A stretch of DNA of 43,303 nt from JANLUX01 sp031409815 (GTDB taxonomy: Bacteria; Bacteroidota; Bacteroidia; AKYH767-A; OLB10): the NCBI GenBank assembly GCA_031409815.1, contig JANNXV010000026.1, positions 1 to 43,303 of the forward strand, read 5' to 3'. A program made the position numbers and the translations under genes. Under the pieces are notes generated by a model. It was not told the origin of the DNA and ran no database searches. It worked only from the letters and a program-made list of their open reading frames with translations. Shown here piece after piece: positions 7,702 through 15,743 of the stretch. Position 1 is the first letter of the stretch, and each line of letters begins with the position of its first letter.

Positions 7702-8796
7702 ATGAAATACAATCAATTCCGCGCCATGCTTGCAATTTCCAGGGCGAGTTTTCGCAGCATGACACGAAGCCCATCGGCAGTAGTTTTTACACTTTTGTTT
7801 CCACTCATCTTTATTGTGGTGTTTGGATTTATTGGTGGCGGAGGTATGAGTGTGGATGTTGCTGTTTCAAAAAATTGCGATCGTAAAAATCCTATTTATT
7901 ATCAGGCACACTTTATTCCAACAATCGGTTTAATGGAAGATATGACTGATGCAGAGCAAACAATTGCATTGCAAAAAGGTAAGATTGATGGCATACTCAC
8001 CATCACAAAAGTTAACAGAGACAGTGCAGAACATTTTAATGTAACGCTTCAAACCTCTGAGGCTTCTATGGAAAAAGGAATAATAGCAAAGTCAATTCTG
8101 GAACATTTAGTGCTTAAAGAAAATATTGCAGCAGCAGGGATCAAACATCCCATGGCAGAGTTCCATCAGGCTACCGTAAAAGGACGGGAGTATAAAACCA
8201 TCGATTTTATTTTGCCAGGGCAATTGGGTTTTTCATTATTGAGTTCAGGAGTTTTCGGCACTGCATTTGTATTTTTTAATTTAAGACAAACATTGGTAAT
8301 CAAACGCTTTTTTGCCACACCCATTCGCAAGCCCTACATTGTTATTGGTGAAGCTATAAGCCGGTTGGTTTTTTCATTATTAGGTTCCATATTTCTGTTG
8401 GCCATTGGGCATTATGCATTTGGCTTTACATTGGTAAATGGTTTAAGTACTGCATTAGAAATGATAATGCTTGCAGCTTTAGGACTTATTGTTTTCATGG
8501 GTTTCGGCTTTGTGGTTTCTGGCATTGCCAAAAGCGAAAGTACCATCCCGCCTTTGGCAAATATTGTTACACTCCCTCAATTTCTGTTATCGGGAACATT
8601 CTTTGGTATCGATGCTTTTCCATCGTGGTTGCAACCCATCTGTAAAGCATTACCACTAACCTATCTAAATGATGCTATGCGTAAGGTTGCTTTCGAAGGT
8701 GCATCCTTATTGGATATTTCTCAGCAAGTTGGAATAATAGCACTTTGGGGAGTTATTATTTATGCTTTGGCAGTAAAATTCTTCAGATGGGAGTAA
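7702..8796 (+). CDS. ABC-2 type exporter permease subunit
   Basis: 364-residue integral membrane protein: one TM helix at about 25-46 (VVFTLLFPLIFIVVFGFIGG), a large extracytoplasmic domain to about residue 165, then five hydrophobic segments (FSLLSSGVFGTAFVFF; LVFSLLGSIFLLAIGHYAF; MIMLAALGLIVFMGFGFVV; PPLANIVTLPQFLLSGTFFG; a final helix near IIALWGVIIYALAV). This is the ABC2_membrane_3 topology. It pairs with the ATPase directly upstream to form an exporter of unknown substrate. The RFFATPIRKPY stretch is the usual coupling region before the membrane domain. Confidence 0.92.
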   Translation: MKYNQFRAMLAISRASFRSMTRSPSAVVFTLLFPLIFIVVFGFIGGGGMSVDVAVSKNCDRKNPIYYQAHFIPTIGLMEDMTDAEQTIALQKGKIDGILTITKVNRDSAEHFNVTLQTSEASMEKGIIAKSILEHLVLKENIAAAGIKHPMAEFHQATVKGREYKTIDFILPGQLGFSLLSSGVFGTAFVFFNLRQTLVIKRFFATPIRKPYIVIGEAISRLVFSLLGSIFLLAIGHYAFGFTLVNGLSTALEMIMLAALGLIVFMGFGFVVSGIAKSESTIPPLANIVTLPQFLLSGTFFGIDAFPSWLQPICKALPLTYLNDAMRKVAFEGASLLDISQQVGIIALWGVIIYALAVKFFRWE

Positions 8797-8935
8797 TTGG
8801 AAAAAGTAGCACGATGCAGCGGCAATTGGCAGGAGAATAAACACAATTACAATATTTTTGACTAAAATAAATTTATACTAATGTCGTTATGACAGAACTT
8901 TGCCACTGGCACGATTTAGGAAAAGAAAAAAAATA

Positions 8936-8993
8936 AATTATCAAATTATCAAATTATCAAATTATCAAATTATCAAATTATCAAATTATCAAA
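8936..8993 (+). repeat. Octamer tandem array (TCAAATTA)n
   Basis: Six perfect consecutive copies of TCAAATTA from 8941 plus partial copies at both ends. It is located between the exporter permease and the zinc peptidase, ending about 26 bp before the peptidase ATG. Nothing else was recognised in 8797-9018. Confidence 0.93.
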
Positions 8994-9018
8994 AATCTAG
9001 AAATCCTTAAATAACAAT

Positions 9019-9696
9019 ATGGCACCCATTTATTTAATTTCCATTGCGTTTATGATCATTGGCTGGTTAGTCAGTATGCAGTTAAAACGCAAATTCAAAC
9101 AATATTCCGAAACCCCTATCAGTTCTGGCTTAAGCGGACAACAGGTAGCAGAGAAAATGTTGCTAGACCATAGCATACGTGATGTAAAAGTAATTTCGGT
9201 TGAAGGTCGTTTGACAGATCATTATAATCCGCTTGATAAAACTGTAAATCTGAGCCACGATGTATTTTATGGACACAATGCTGCAGCGTGTGCAGTTGCC
9301 GCTCACGAATGCGGACATGCAGTTCAACATGCTAAGGCTTATTATTGGTTGCAGGTGCGTTCGGCATTGGTTCCCGTTGTAAGCTTTACTTCAAATTGGG
9401 TTCACTGGGTATTGCTAGGTGGTATATTAATGATGCAAACATTTCCACAATTATTATTCATTGGCATTGTATTATTTTCCGCTACAACATTATTTAGCAT
9501 AATTACTTTGCCGGTTGAATTTGATGCCAGTCGCAGAGCACTTGTGTGGTTAGAAAATAGTAGAGTTACCAATAGCCAGGAGCATACTCAATCGAAAGAT
9601 GCTTTGTGGTGGGCAGCAATGACCTATGTAGTTGCAGCACTTTCTGCTATTGCAACACTGATGTATTATGTGATGATTTATATGAGGAGAAATTAA
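9019..9696 (+). CDS. Neutral zinc metallopeptidase, YugP family
   Basis: 225 residues. Membrane-anchored zincin of the Zn_peptidase_2 (YugP) family. N-terminal TM segment at about 2-17, active-site HECGH at 96-100 in AVAAHECGHAVQH, then two further hydrophobic stretches (about 130-165) and a C-terminal helix near residue 205. A second conserved acidic region, LPVEFDASRRAL, follows the HExxH as in relatives and probably supplies the third ligand. The physiological substrate is not known for this family. The gene is closed by a strong terminator at 9717-9747. Confidence 0.92.
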   Translation: MAPIYLISIAFMIIGWLVSMQLKRKFKQYSETPISSGLSGQQVAEKMLLDHSIRDVKVISVEGRLTDHYNPLDKTVNLSHDVFYGHNAAACAVAAHECGHAVQHAKAYYWLQVRSALVPVVSFTSNWVHWVLLGGILMMQTFPQLLFIGIVLFSATTLFSIITLPVEFDASRRALVWLENSRVTNSQEHTQSKDALWWAAMTYVVAALSAIATLMYYVMIYMRRN

Positions 9697-9716
9697 TCAG
9701 CATTAAAAATAAGTTT

Positions 9717-9747
9717 AAAAGCCCGGAAGAATTGTCCGGGCTTTTTT
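9717..9747 (+). terminator. Rho-independent terminator after the zinc peptidase
   Basis: AAAAGCCCGGA, loop, TCCGGGCTTTTTT: a GC-rich stem with a T-run, 20 bp after the stop. It may also serve convergent transcription from the minus strand because of the A-run on its left. Confidence 0.9.
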
Positions 9748-9851
9748 AGTACTGTGTGATGATTGGATAAATATCATCCGTTAAATAATCAGCAGGATAT
9801 TCCAAAGCGTAATAAATCCTACGCTTAGTGGTGGAGGTAGTAGGGGAGAAA

Positions 9852-11408
9852 CTATTCTTTGACGAGTTTGCCTATTGCGACTTTACCCGATTGAGCGTCA
9901 AAAATTTTAATAAAATAAATACCCTGAAGCAAAGCACTGATATTAATGGTTTGCTCACTGCTAAAAAATTTTTCGGATAGAACAATGCGTCCGGTTAAAT
10001 CGTAAAGTGTTAGTAAAGCATTGTTAAAAGCCGGAGCGCTTATACGGCATTGAGAGTGTGCAGGGTTAGGAATTAGAGAGAGTGTCTGAAGTTTTGGGCT
10101 TATGGAATACAAGCCTGCATAGCCGGCACATAAAACTGTATCTTGCATTGGAACAGTATCTACCAAGATGGCGGCAGGGCTTTTGGTTAACTGAAATGGG
10201 GTGCGGCTAAAACTGACAGCGCTGCGGTTCATAATGCTTTGGGTGGTGGCTGTAAAAGGCACATTATAACAGCCCGAGTTGCCTGCGCTGTCTGTTTTGG
10301 TAAAAGATTGTGAATAATAGCCTAGGGCTGTATACAAATAACCCCCGTCAGCTGTTTGTGTAAGACCTATCGGTGAGTTGCTGCGCTGGTTAAAATTTAC
10401 CCATTGTGGATTGCCGAGGCTGTCGGTTTTCATCAGGTAAGCGGCATCGCTTCCGGTATTGTTAGCCAATCCTCCCACAATAAATCCCCCATCGGAGGTA
10501 AAGTTTAACGCATAACAAAATCCATTCATGCTATACACTTTTGACCACACTACATTGCCCATTGAATCTATTTTAAACAAAAAGCCGGTGTATTGATTAG
10601 GCAGGTTGCCCGAGCCGGCAACTATAAATCCGCCATCTGGTAAAGGTTTGATATCGCTAAAACTTGTTAATGGCCCCTGGTCGTATTTATAGCTCCATAG
10701 AATAGTACCGGCTGTGTCTAATTTCATAATTATACCGTAGGATGGTGAGTTGGGTATAGTGTCCGTATAAGTGGTGGCCATTATTAACCCATTATACGAC
10801 AGAGGAGTTATCGCTTTTACCTGATAAAAATAAGTACCTGTAGGAATTGAATATTCGTAAGTCCATACAGGATTAAACAAACTATCTATTTTTGAAACAA
10901 ATAGATCATAAGGCGGCCCTGGTATATTATTTCGTTCGAAATATCCGGTTGTATAAAACTCTCCATTAAGTTCTAGAACTGTTTCCGCGGAATGATTGAG
11001 CCAATACTTACATGTATCAATTAGGTTTCCATTTTCATCAATTGTCAAATATGCCTGATAGGAACTATCCTGATTAAAATTACTTCCATTCCCTAAAATC
11101 AAGAACCTGTTAGGGTTTATTTCTATCATATCAGATGGGGTAAGTGTAAGCGATGGAACAAAATACTTTCGTTGCCAGTCATATTGATACAAAGAATCAA
11201 ATTTGGTTATTAAAATACTTCCACAAAACGGAGTACATAAATTAACAACTGAAACACTATAAAAGCTGTTATCATTGCTTTTAATTGCAGCACGCGGAAG
11301 AATAATATTATTTGTGGTGTCATAAAAAGCCATGTGAAAAACAGTGTCCTGAGCACAGGCATATTGCATTATAAATATTAAGACAAACAATAAAATATTT
11401 TTTTGCAT
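9852..11408 (-). CDS. Secreted T9SS-sorted protein with propeller-like repeats
   Basis: 518 residues with a signal peptide (MQKNILLFVLIFIMQYACAQ). The body contains repeated units of the form DGGFIVAGSG..GFLFKIDSMGNVVWSKVY and DGGFIVGGLA..AYLMKTDSLGNPQW, reminiscent of the WD40-like/delta-60 beta-propeller repeats common in Bacteroidota exoproteins. Residues about 444-518 form a type-A T9SS sorting domain: IPNPAHSQC, LTLYDLTGRIVL, GIYFIKIFDAQSG, GKLVKE. It is expected to be exported by Sec, crossed to the surface by T9SS and released or anchored after CTD removal. Function beyond that is unknown. It is co-directional with the next T9SS gene upstream, separated by a 14-bp hairpin. Confidence 0.9.
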   Translation of the reverse strand: MQKNILLFVLIFIMQYACAQDTVFHMAFYDTTNNIILPRAAIKSNDNSFYSVSVVNLCTPFCGSILITKFDSLYQYDWQRKYFVPSLTLTPSDMIEINPNRFLILGNGSNFNQDSSYQAYLTIDENGNLIDTCKYWLNHSAETVLELNGEFYTTGYFERNNIPGPPYDLFVSKIDSLFNPVWTYEYSIPTGTYFYQVKAITPLSYNGLIMATTYTDTIPNSPSYGIIMKLDTAGTILWSYKYDQGPLTSFSDIKPLPDGGFIVAGSGNLPNQYTGFLFKIDSMGNVVWSKVYSMNGFCYALNFTSDGGFIVGGLANNTGSDAAYLMKTDSLGNPQWVNFNQRSNSPIGLTQTADGGYLYTALGYYSQSFTKTDSAGNSGCYNVPFTATTQSIMNRSAVSFSRTPFQLTKSPAAILVDTVPMQDTVLCAGYAGLYSISPKLQTLSLIPNPAHSQCRISAPAFNNALLTLYDLTGRIVLSEKFFSSEQTINISALLQGIYFIKIFDAQSGKVAIGKLVKE

Positions 11409-11420
11409 GGCAAAACAATA

Positions 11421-11453
11421 AATAGGGTTAACTGCCTTGCAGTTAACCCTATT
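11421..11453 (-). terminator. Perfect 14-bp hairpin between two T9SS genes
   Basis: Arms AATAGGGTTAACTG (11421-11434) and CAGTTAACCCTATT (11440-11453) with a 5-nt loop. On the minus strand it follows the upstream gene's stop by 5 bp and is followed by a weak T-rich run (TATTGTTTT), then the next ATG 12 bp later. It may be a terminator or an mRNA-stabilising hairpin. Confidence 0.7.
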
Positions 11454-11458
11454 GTAAG

Positions 11459-14017
11459 TTAATTAATTATAAGCTTATTTGTTTTAAGTACTGAGTTGCC
11501 GGATGTAATTTGATAAAAATACATACCGGTGCTTAAGCCGTGAACCGGCAGTTTGTTAGTGCCATTGCTCAACGATTGCGAACGCAATGCTTTGCCTGCC
11601 AGATCTGTTAACGTGACTGTACCACCCGTTACATTCTCCAACTCTATGTACAAATAATTGCTTGCCGGATTGGGATAAACGCTTTTTACAACGACATTTT
11701 GACTGATGGTTTTTGTGGTTTGATGAGTTGCCAGCCTTCCGCCTTGTTCAGCATTTTCATTCACTTCTATATGCAACATGGCACGCGCCCAAATAACTCC
11801 TTCGCCTCCTTCTATCACGCGCTGGTAGGCTATATCAGTTAAAGTGGATGACTGGCCCTGGTTTAATTGGTTGCCCGAGGCATAGCTGTCAAGGTAAATT
11901 TGCAAACAGGTTTTCTTGTTTGCTTCTATTGCATTTTCAGCCGCTATGGTATTAATGACTGCAGCTGCATTTTCGTATTCGAGGTTATCAAGATAGTTTT
12001 GCACCAATGCAAATTTGCCAATGTTGCCCGCCTGCATTCTATCATAAAAATCCTGGTAAGTGGCATCATCACCCGCGCCAAGGTTTATGTAATCAACGTT
12101 TTTTAACAAAAAGCGGTATGCAAAATCATCTGCATAATATTGAAATTCGGCAGCATACTGTTCGTACTCATTTACGTCTCTTACTATCTTACCAAGCATT
12201 GATTCCCGTTCTTCTTCTGTAGGGTCAGATCCCTCCTCGGCAGGACATTCAAGCGAGTTGGCTACGAGGACGGGACTAACTGAACCTGCTGTCCAGGTTG
12301 CATCAGGAAATTCAGGATTACCGGTGCCCGAAAAACCAAAGTAATGCCATGTAATATTTGATCCATTTCTTTCAGTTACCCTCCTGGTCGGATCAACAAT
12401 CCAGTTAGTAGTCCATACATCGCGATGAGCGCCCCCTGTTTGTGAAGAGATATCAGCAAATATACTGTAAAGATTTTTGCCAAGACTAACCCCTGAATAA
12501 CATTCCTCAAATCCATTGCAACTTACGAGAGTGCCCAAGCAGGAATTCTCGAAGAAAACCGCATTGCTCATGTATGATATTAAATTATCTGTAATTTTAT
12601 TATTAATCTGACTTAAATTAAAGTGAATACCCCGCATGTAACGGTCCTCTAAATTACCTCGACAGTTACAAACAGGAGCAATCGGTCTTGTAATGTGATT
12701 ACTTCTTACAGTTGCATCTGTACATCCCATCATAATTATTCCAGTATGAAGAGTGGGAAAGCTCGGAATCAAATCTGTATATGGAATATTAAAATCAATC
12801 GTATTATCCTGTACTTCGCTGTGTTCAACATTAATAATATTAATTCCGGTAATAATGTTATTGATGCGATTGCGGTTAACCCGGCATGTATTGCTGGCAC
12901 TGGCTACATAATTGGTAATACGGATGCCCCGGGTAGTATAATCTGTAGTAGTATTAATAAAGGGTAATGGAGTTAAAGTGCTCAGATCATAATTAATATA
13001 ATTATCTATAACTTTTATATCCGCCCCTCTTACCTGGTATAAATCAGCACAGGATTGTGTGGTTTCATTAAAGAAATTATCAGTCAGATTAAATGTTGCT
13101 AAAGTTAAATCGCCAGCATAGACACCATCAGGACTACCGGCAAATTCATTATTTGAAATGGTTAAAGAGGAGGCCGCAGCATAAAAACAATTAATCCCTA
13201 TACTACAATCGAATATACCGTTATTCTGAATGGACGTTGTGCCTGATGTTCCGTTATACTTGATGTAAACACCATTATCACAGTCCTGGATACGGGTATG
13301 CTCTAAGGTGAAATCAGCGTCATCGCTGTAAACACCATTATCCTGGTTAAAAATATTGGCGGTAGGGGAACCAGCATTAAAGAGAACACCAGATGCGAAT
13401 ATAACATTAATACCTGCAAAACTTCTCTGAGTGCTTAGCGGGCTAAGCAATAAAGCTGGAATGCCGCTACCCAAAGGATTTTCACATAAAAAATCTGTTT
13501 TAGCGAGCGATGCAGTAGCGGAGGTGTAAGTACCATTCAATACATTTAAACCAATAGAGTTCCTATTGAATTTGGTATCAGCGATATCAAACGCGGCACT
13601 GTTGATTAATGAGATGGCTGTAATTCCATCCTGAATGGAGGAACTCTGAATATTAATGCGAGCATTGCTGCCAGAGGCTTCAATGGAATTCCACATGTCA
13701 ACACCATTACATGAACTGATGTCAGTAGATATTATATCCAGTTCACAATAATCATTTACCATTACATCGGCATTCACATCCATGTAAACTGTAGCCCCGG
13801 TCAATGTAAAAAGGGGGACATCAACTATAAAGCTTCCGGAAATACCGATTATACCAGTATATGAACTGGAACCAAGCGAACTCGCATAGGTTGCTCCATA
13901 TCCACTTCCGAAATTAGTAGCACCACACTGAGCTATAACCTCCAAATTCAGCAGCATTGCAATTATTAGTAATGCAAACGATTTGCACTGTAAAGATTTT
14001 AAAATTTGTTTTTTCAT
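11459..14017 (-). CDS. Secreted parallel beta-helix protein with T9SS sorting domain
   Basis: 852 residues from ATG 14017; an in-frame ATG two codons earlier (14023) is also possible. The signal peptide is about 30 residues (hydrophobic core ALLIIAMLLNLEVIAQ). Residues about 90-500 show short repeated beta-helix rungs typical of NosD/pectate-lyase-like folds (SSIQDGITAISLINSAA, NGVYIKYNGT, NRINNIITGINIINVEH, SNHITRP). A helical region of about 90 residues follows (REMARKS: EEERESMLGKIVRDVNEYEQY). The C-terminus from about 780 is a T9SS type-A sorting domain (VYPNPASNYLYIELEN, TLTDLAGKALRSQSLS, GMYFYQITSGN). The beta-helix suggests surface polysaccharide or adhesion functions, but no catalytic residues could be assigned. 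Confidence 0.88.
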   Translation of the reverse strand: MKKQILKSLQCKSFALLIIAMLLNLEVIAQCGATNFGSGYGATYASSLGSSSYTGIIGISGSFIVDVPLFTLTGATVYMDVNADVMVNDYCELDIISTDISSCNGVDMWNSIEASGSNARINIQSSSIQDGITAISLINSAAFDIADTKFNRNSIGLNVLNGTYTSATASLAKTDFLCENPLGSGIPALLLSPLSTQRSFAGINVIFASGVLFNAGSPTANIFNQDNGVYSDDADFTLEHTRIQDCDNGVYIKYNGTSGTTSIQNNGIFDCSIGINCFYAAASSLTISNNEFAGSPDGVYAGDLTLATFNLTDNFFNETTQSCADLYQVRGADIKVIDNYINYDLSTLTPLPFINTTTDYTTRGIRITNYVASASNTCRVNRNRINNIITGINIINVEHSEVQDNTIDFNIPYTDLIPSFPTLHTGIIMMGCTDATVRSNHITRPIAPVCNCRGNLEDRYMRGIHFNLSQINNKITDNLISYMSNAVFFENSCLGTLVSCNGFEECYSGVSLGKNLYSIFADISSQTGGAHRDVWTTNWIVDPTRRVTERNGSNITWHYFGFSGTGNPEFPDATWTAGSVSPVLVANSLECPAEEGSDPTEEERESMLGKIVRDVNEYEQYAAEFQYYADDFAYRFLLKNVDYINLGAGDDATYQDFYDRMQAGNIGKFALVQNYLDNLEYENAAAVINTIAAENAIEANKKTCLQIYLDSYASGNQLNQGQSSTLTDIAYQRVIEGGEGVIWARAMLHIEVNENAEQGGRLATHQTTKTISQNVVVKSVYPNPASNYLYIELENVTGGTVTLTDLAGKALRSQSLSNGTNKLPVHGLSTGMYFYQITSGNSVLKTNKLIIN

Positions 14018-14386
14018 ACACATTAAAGTTATTTGGTTTAAATTTTTTTTTTGGCTTAATTGCTTGTAGTTAAGATTTTGTGATTGATAGTCATCGCAAC
14101 CTGCCAGGTCTTAATGAAAAGGCGTAAACATAATTCACCTTCACATTAGAAAACACGGGCTGAATGAAATCAGTAATAAAGTAAAAAATGGAATTAAGAT
14201 TATCTAATTGTAAAAATGGATATAAATGTCCACTAAAAAATAAAGTGCGTAGAAACAGGTTTTTCATAAATATTACCTAAAGATAAGGAATATTTATATT
14301 CAATAAGAAACCAAGTGAACAAATTCATTTTGCAGGAGTTCCTTCCTTCTTCCACCTGCAAGAAACAAGGAAACAAGGTTTCTAGT

Positions 14387-14420
14387 CCTCGCAATGTCAT
14401 CTGAAAGAGACACTGCGAGG
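14387..14420. repeat. Inverted repeat CCTCGCAATGTC / GACACTGCGAGG
   Basis: 12-bp arms with one mismatch and a 10-nt loop (14399-14408). There is no T-run, so it is unlikely to be a terminator. It resembles dispersed intergenic palindromes rather than a regulatory operator, being about 75 bp from the nearest promoter. Confidence 0.6.
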
Positions 14421-14482
14421 AAAATTATGGCAGCAGTATTCAAGATGACAAATATCATTACAGCATCATGCATTTAAACTTT

Positions 14483-14490
14483 TACTTTTG
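14483..14490 (+). promoter_or_regulatory. -7 box of the tryptophan dioxygenase gene
   Basis: TACTTTTG, an exact match to TAnnTTTG. Only 5 bp separate it from the ATG at 14496, so the transcript would be leaderless or nearly so. Confidence 0.6.
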
Positions 14491-14495
14491 ACCCC

Positions 14496-15500
14496 ATGGA
14501 ATTCTCTGAAAACATTTTACAAAGATTAAAACAGTTAGAACATAAATATAACCTTATGGGTCAAAGCCTGGAGAGTTATCTGGATGGTTTACTCACCAGT
14601 AATGTTACAACTTACTGGGATTATATTAATGTGGATACATTGCTCAGTCTTCAACATCCCAAAACTGATTTTCCGGATGAATTAATTTTTATCATGTATC
14701 ACCAGGTTACTGAATTGTATTTCAAACTTTCGTTGCATGAGCTGAATCAGATAGCCAACAATGGTAGAAATGTTTTACCTGATGGTGAGGACTTAGGCTG
14801 GAAAGATAAAATAGATGTCAATTATTTTATTGAACGCGTTACACGTGTCAATCGTTATTTTGAAGTACTCACACATTCATTTGCCATTATGGTAAATGGC
14901 ATGGAGAAAGAACAGTTTCTGCGTTATCGTATGTCCTTACTCCCGGCAAGTGGATTTCAGTCTGCACAATACCGCATGATAGAAATCAGCTGTACTGATT
15001 TTATCCGGCTTGTAGATAAAGATGTTAGACCGCAGTTTGAAAACCAGAATGCTTCTATTGAAGAATTGTTCAAATACATTTATTGGAATAAAGGTGCAAC
15101 TGATGCAGCAACAGGAGAAAAAACTTTAACGCTGAAACAATTTGAAAAAAAGTATGCAGAGAAATTTATCGCTCTGGCAAATGATTACAAAGACAAAAAC
15201 ATTTGGGCGAAATATAAATCGCTGAGTGAAGCAGAACAGAAAAATCCTGAACTTATAAATGCGTTGCGACAATTGGATATCAACGTAAATGTAAACTGGC
15301 CGTTGGTGCATTATAAATCTGCAGTACGCTATTTATCACAAGATAAAACTGATGTGCCTGCAACAGGCGGAACCAACTGGCAGAAATATTTACCTCCGCG
15401 TTTTCAGAAACGAATTTTTTACCCTTCGTTGTTTAATGAAACCGAACTTAATGAATGGGGTAAGGCTTGGGTGGAGAGTACTTTGAAAGAACCTATGTAA
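14496..15500 (+). CDS. Tryptophan 2,3-dioxygenase family protein
   Basis: 334 residues; haem enzyme opening the indole ring of L-tryptophan to N-formylkynurenine, first step of the kynurenine route. Family landmarks: H69 in MYHQVTELYFKLSLHEL (substrate-side histidine), R145 in RYRMSLLPASGFQSAQYR (carboxylate-binding arginine, followed by the PASGFQS signature), probable proximal haem ligand H272 in WPLVHYKSAVRYL, and the loop ATGGTNWQKYLPP corresponding to TGGSSG of other TDOs. That loop is altered, so substrate preference may differ. The first methionine fits family starts and lies 5 bp after a -7 box. A cyclase/kynurenine formamidase-like gene is 13 kb away, not linked. Confidence 0.88.
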   Translation: MEFSENILQRLKQLEHKYNLMGQSLESYLDGLLTSNVTTYWDYINVDTLLSLQHPKTDFPDELIFIMYHQVTELYFKLSLHELNQIANNGRNVLPDGEDLGWKDKIDVNYFIERVTRVNRYFEVLTHSFAIMVNGMEKEQFLRYRMSLLPASGFQSAQYRMIEISCTDFIRLVDKDVRPQFENQNASIEELFKYIYWNKGATDAATGEKTLTLKQFEKKYAEKFIALANDYKDKNIWAKYKSLSEAEQKNPELINALRQLDINVNVNWPLVHYKSAVRYLSQDKTDVPATGGTNWQKYLPPRFQKRIFYPSLFNETELNEWGKAWVESTLKEPM

Positions 15501-15632
15501 TTGCTGTTATACTTCCCCCGATAAATCTGGAGGAATATGACAAAAAATATTTTCTTGCTAATTGATTCAGCAGTGTATCACTTCTTTAAGTGTTCTACCT
15601 GGAATTATCAACCTGCTCAACTGTCATACACC

Positions 15633-15659
15633 ATGCTTCTTAGCATTATTTTTTTTATT
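15633..15659 (+). terminator. Weak terminator after the tryptophan dioxygenase gene
   Basis: ATGCT-TCTT-AGCAT followed by TATTTTTTTTATT. The stem is only 5 bp, but a long T-run follows. Confidence 0.4.
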
Positions 15660-15680
15660 ACTCTAAACAACCTCCTACCA

Positions 15681-15731
15681 CATAACCCAAAATGTTAAAT
15701 AATTGGGTTATGTTTGCAGTACATAACCCAA
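15681..15731 (+). promoter_or_regulatory. Operator/promoter of the Fic gene: three CATAACCCAA boxes
   Basis: CATAACCCAA at 15681-15690, its exact inverse TTGGGTTATG at 15703-15712, and a third direct copy at 15722-15731. The -7 box TATGTTTG (15709-15716) overlaps the middle copy, and the start codon follows at 15744. Binding of a protein here would occlude the promoter. The likely binder is the C-terminal winged helix of the Fic protein itself (inference). Confidence 0.7.
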
Positions 15732-15743
15732 AACAGAAAGGAT

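Larger units (their letters stand above)
14024..14495. other. 472-bp intergenic region
   Basis: Divergent promoter region of the beta-helix gene (minus) and the tryptophan dioxygenase gene (plus). No open reading frame or RNA gene is recognisable. It holds an imperfect hairpin at 14387-14420, a weaker AT-rich inverted repeat near 14266-14293 (AAATATT ... AATATTT), a poly-T run near 14042, and the -7 box of the downstream gene. Confidence 0.7.

Noticed and set aside
8936..8993. Possible CRISPR array
   Set aside because: The unit is 8 bp with no unique spacers, and no cas gene is present; this is a simple tandem repeat.
14024..14495. Small RNA gene in the spacer upstream of tryptophan dioxygenase
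   Set aside because: There are hairpins, but no promoter-plus-terminator pair enclosing them could be identified.
15714..15743. TTG 15714 as the start of the Fic gene
   Set aside because: It falls in the -7 box and operator; ATG 15744 has an AGAAAGGA sequence in front of it and gives a normal Fic N-terminus.
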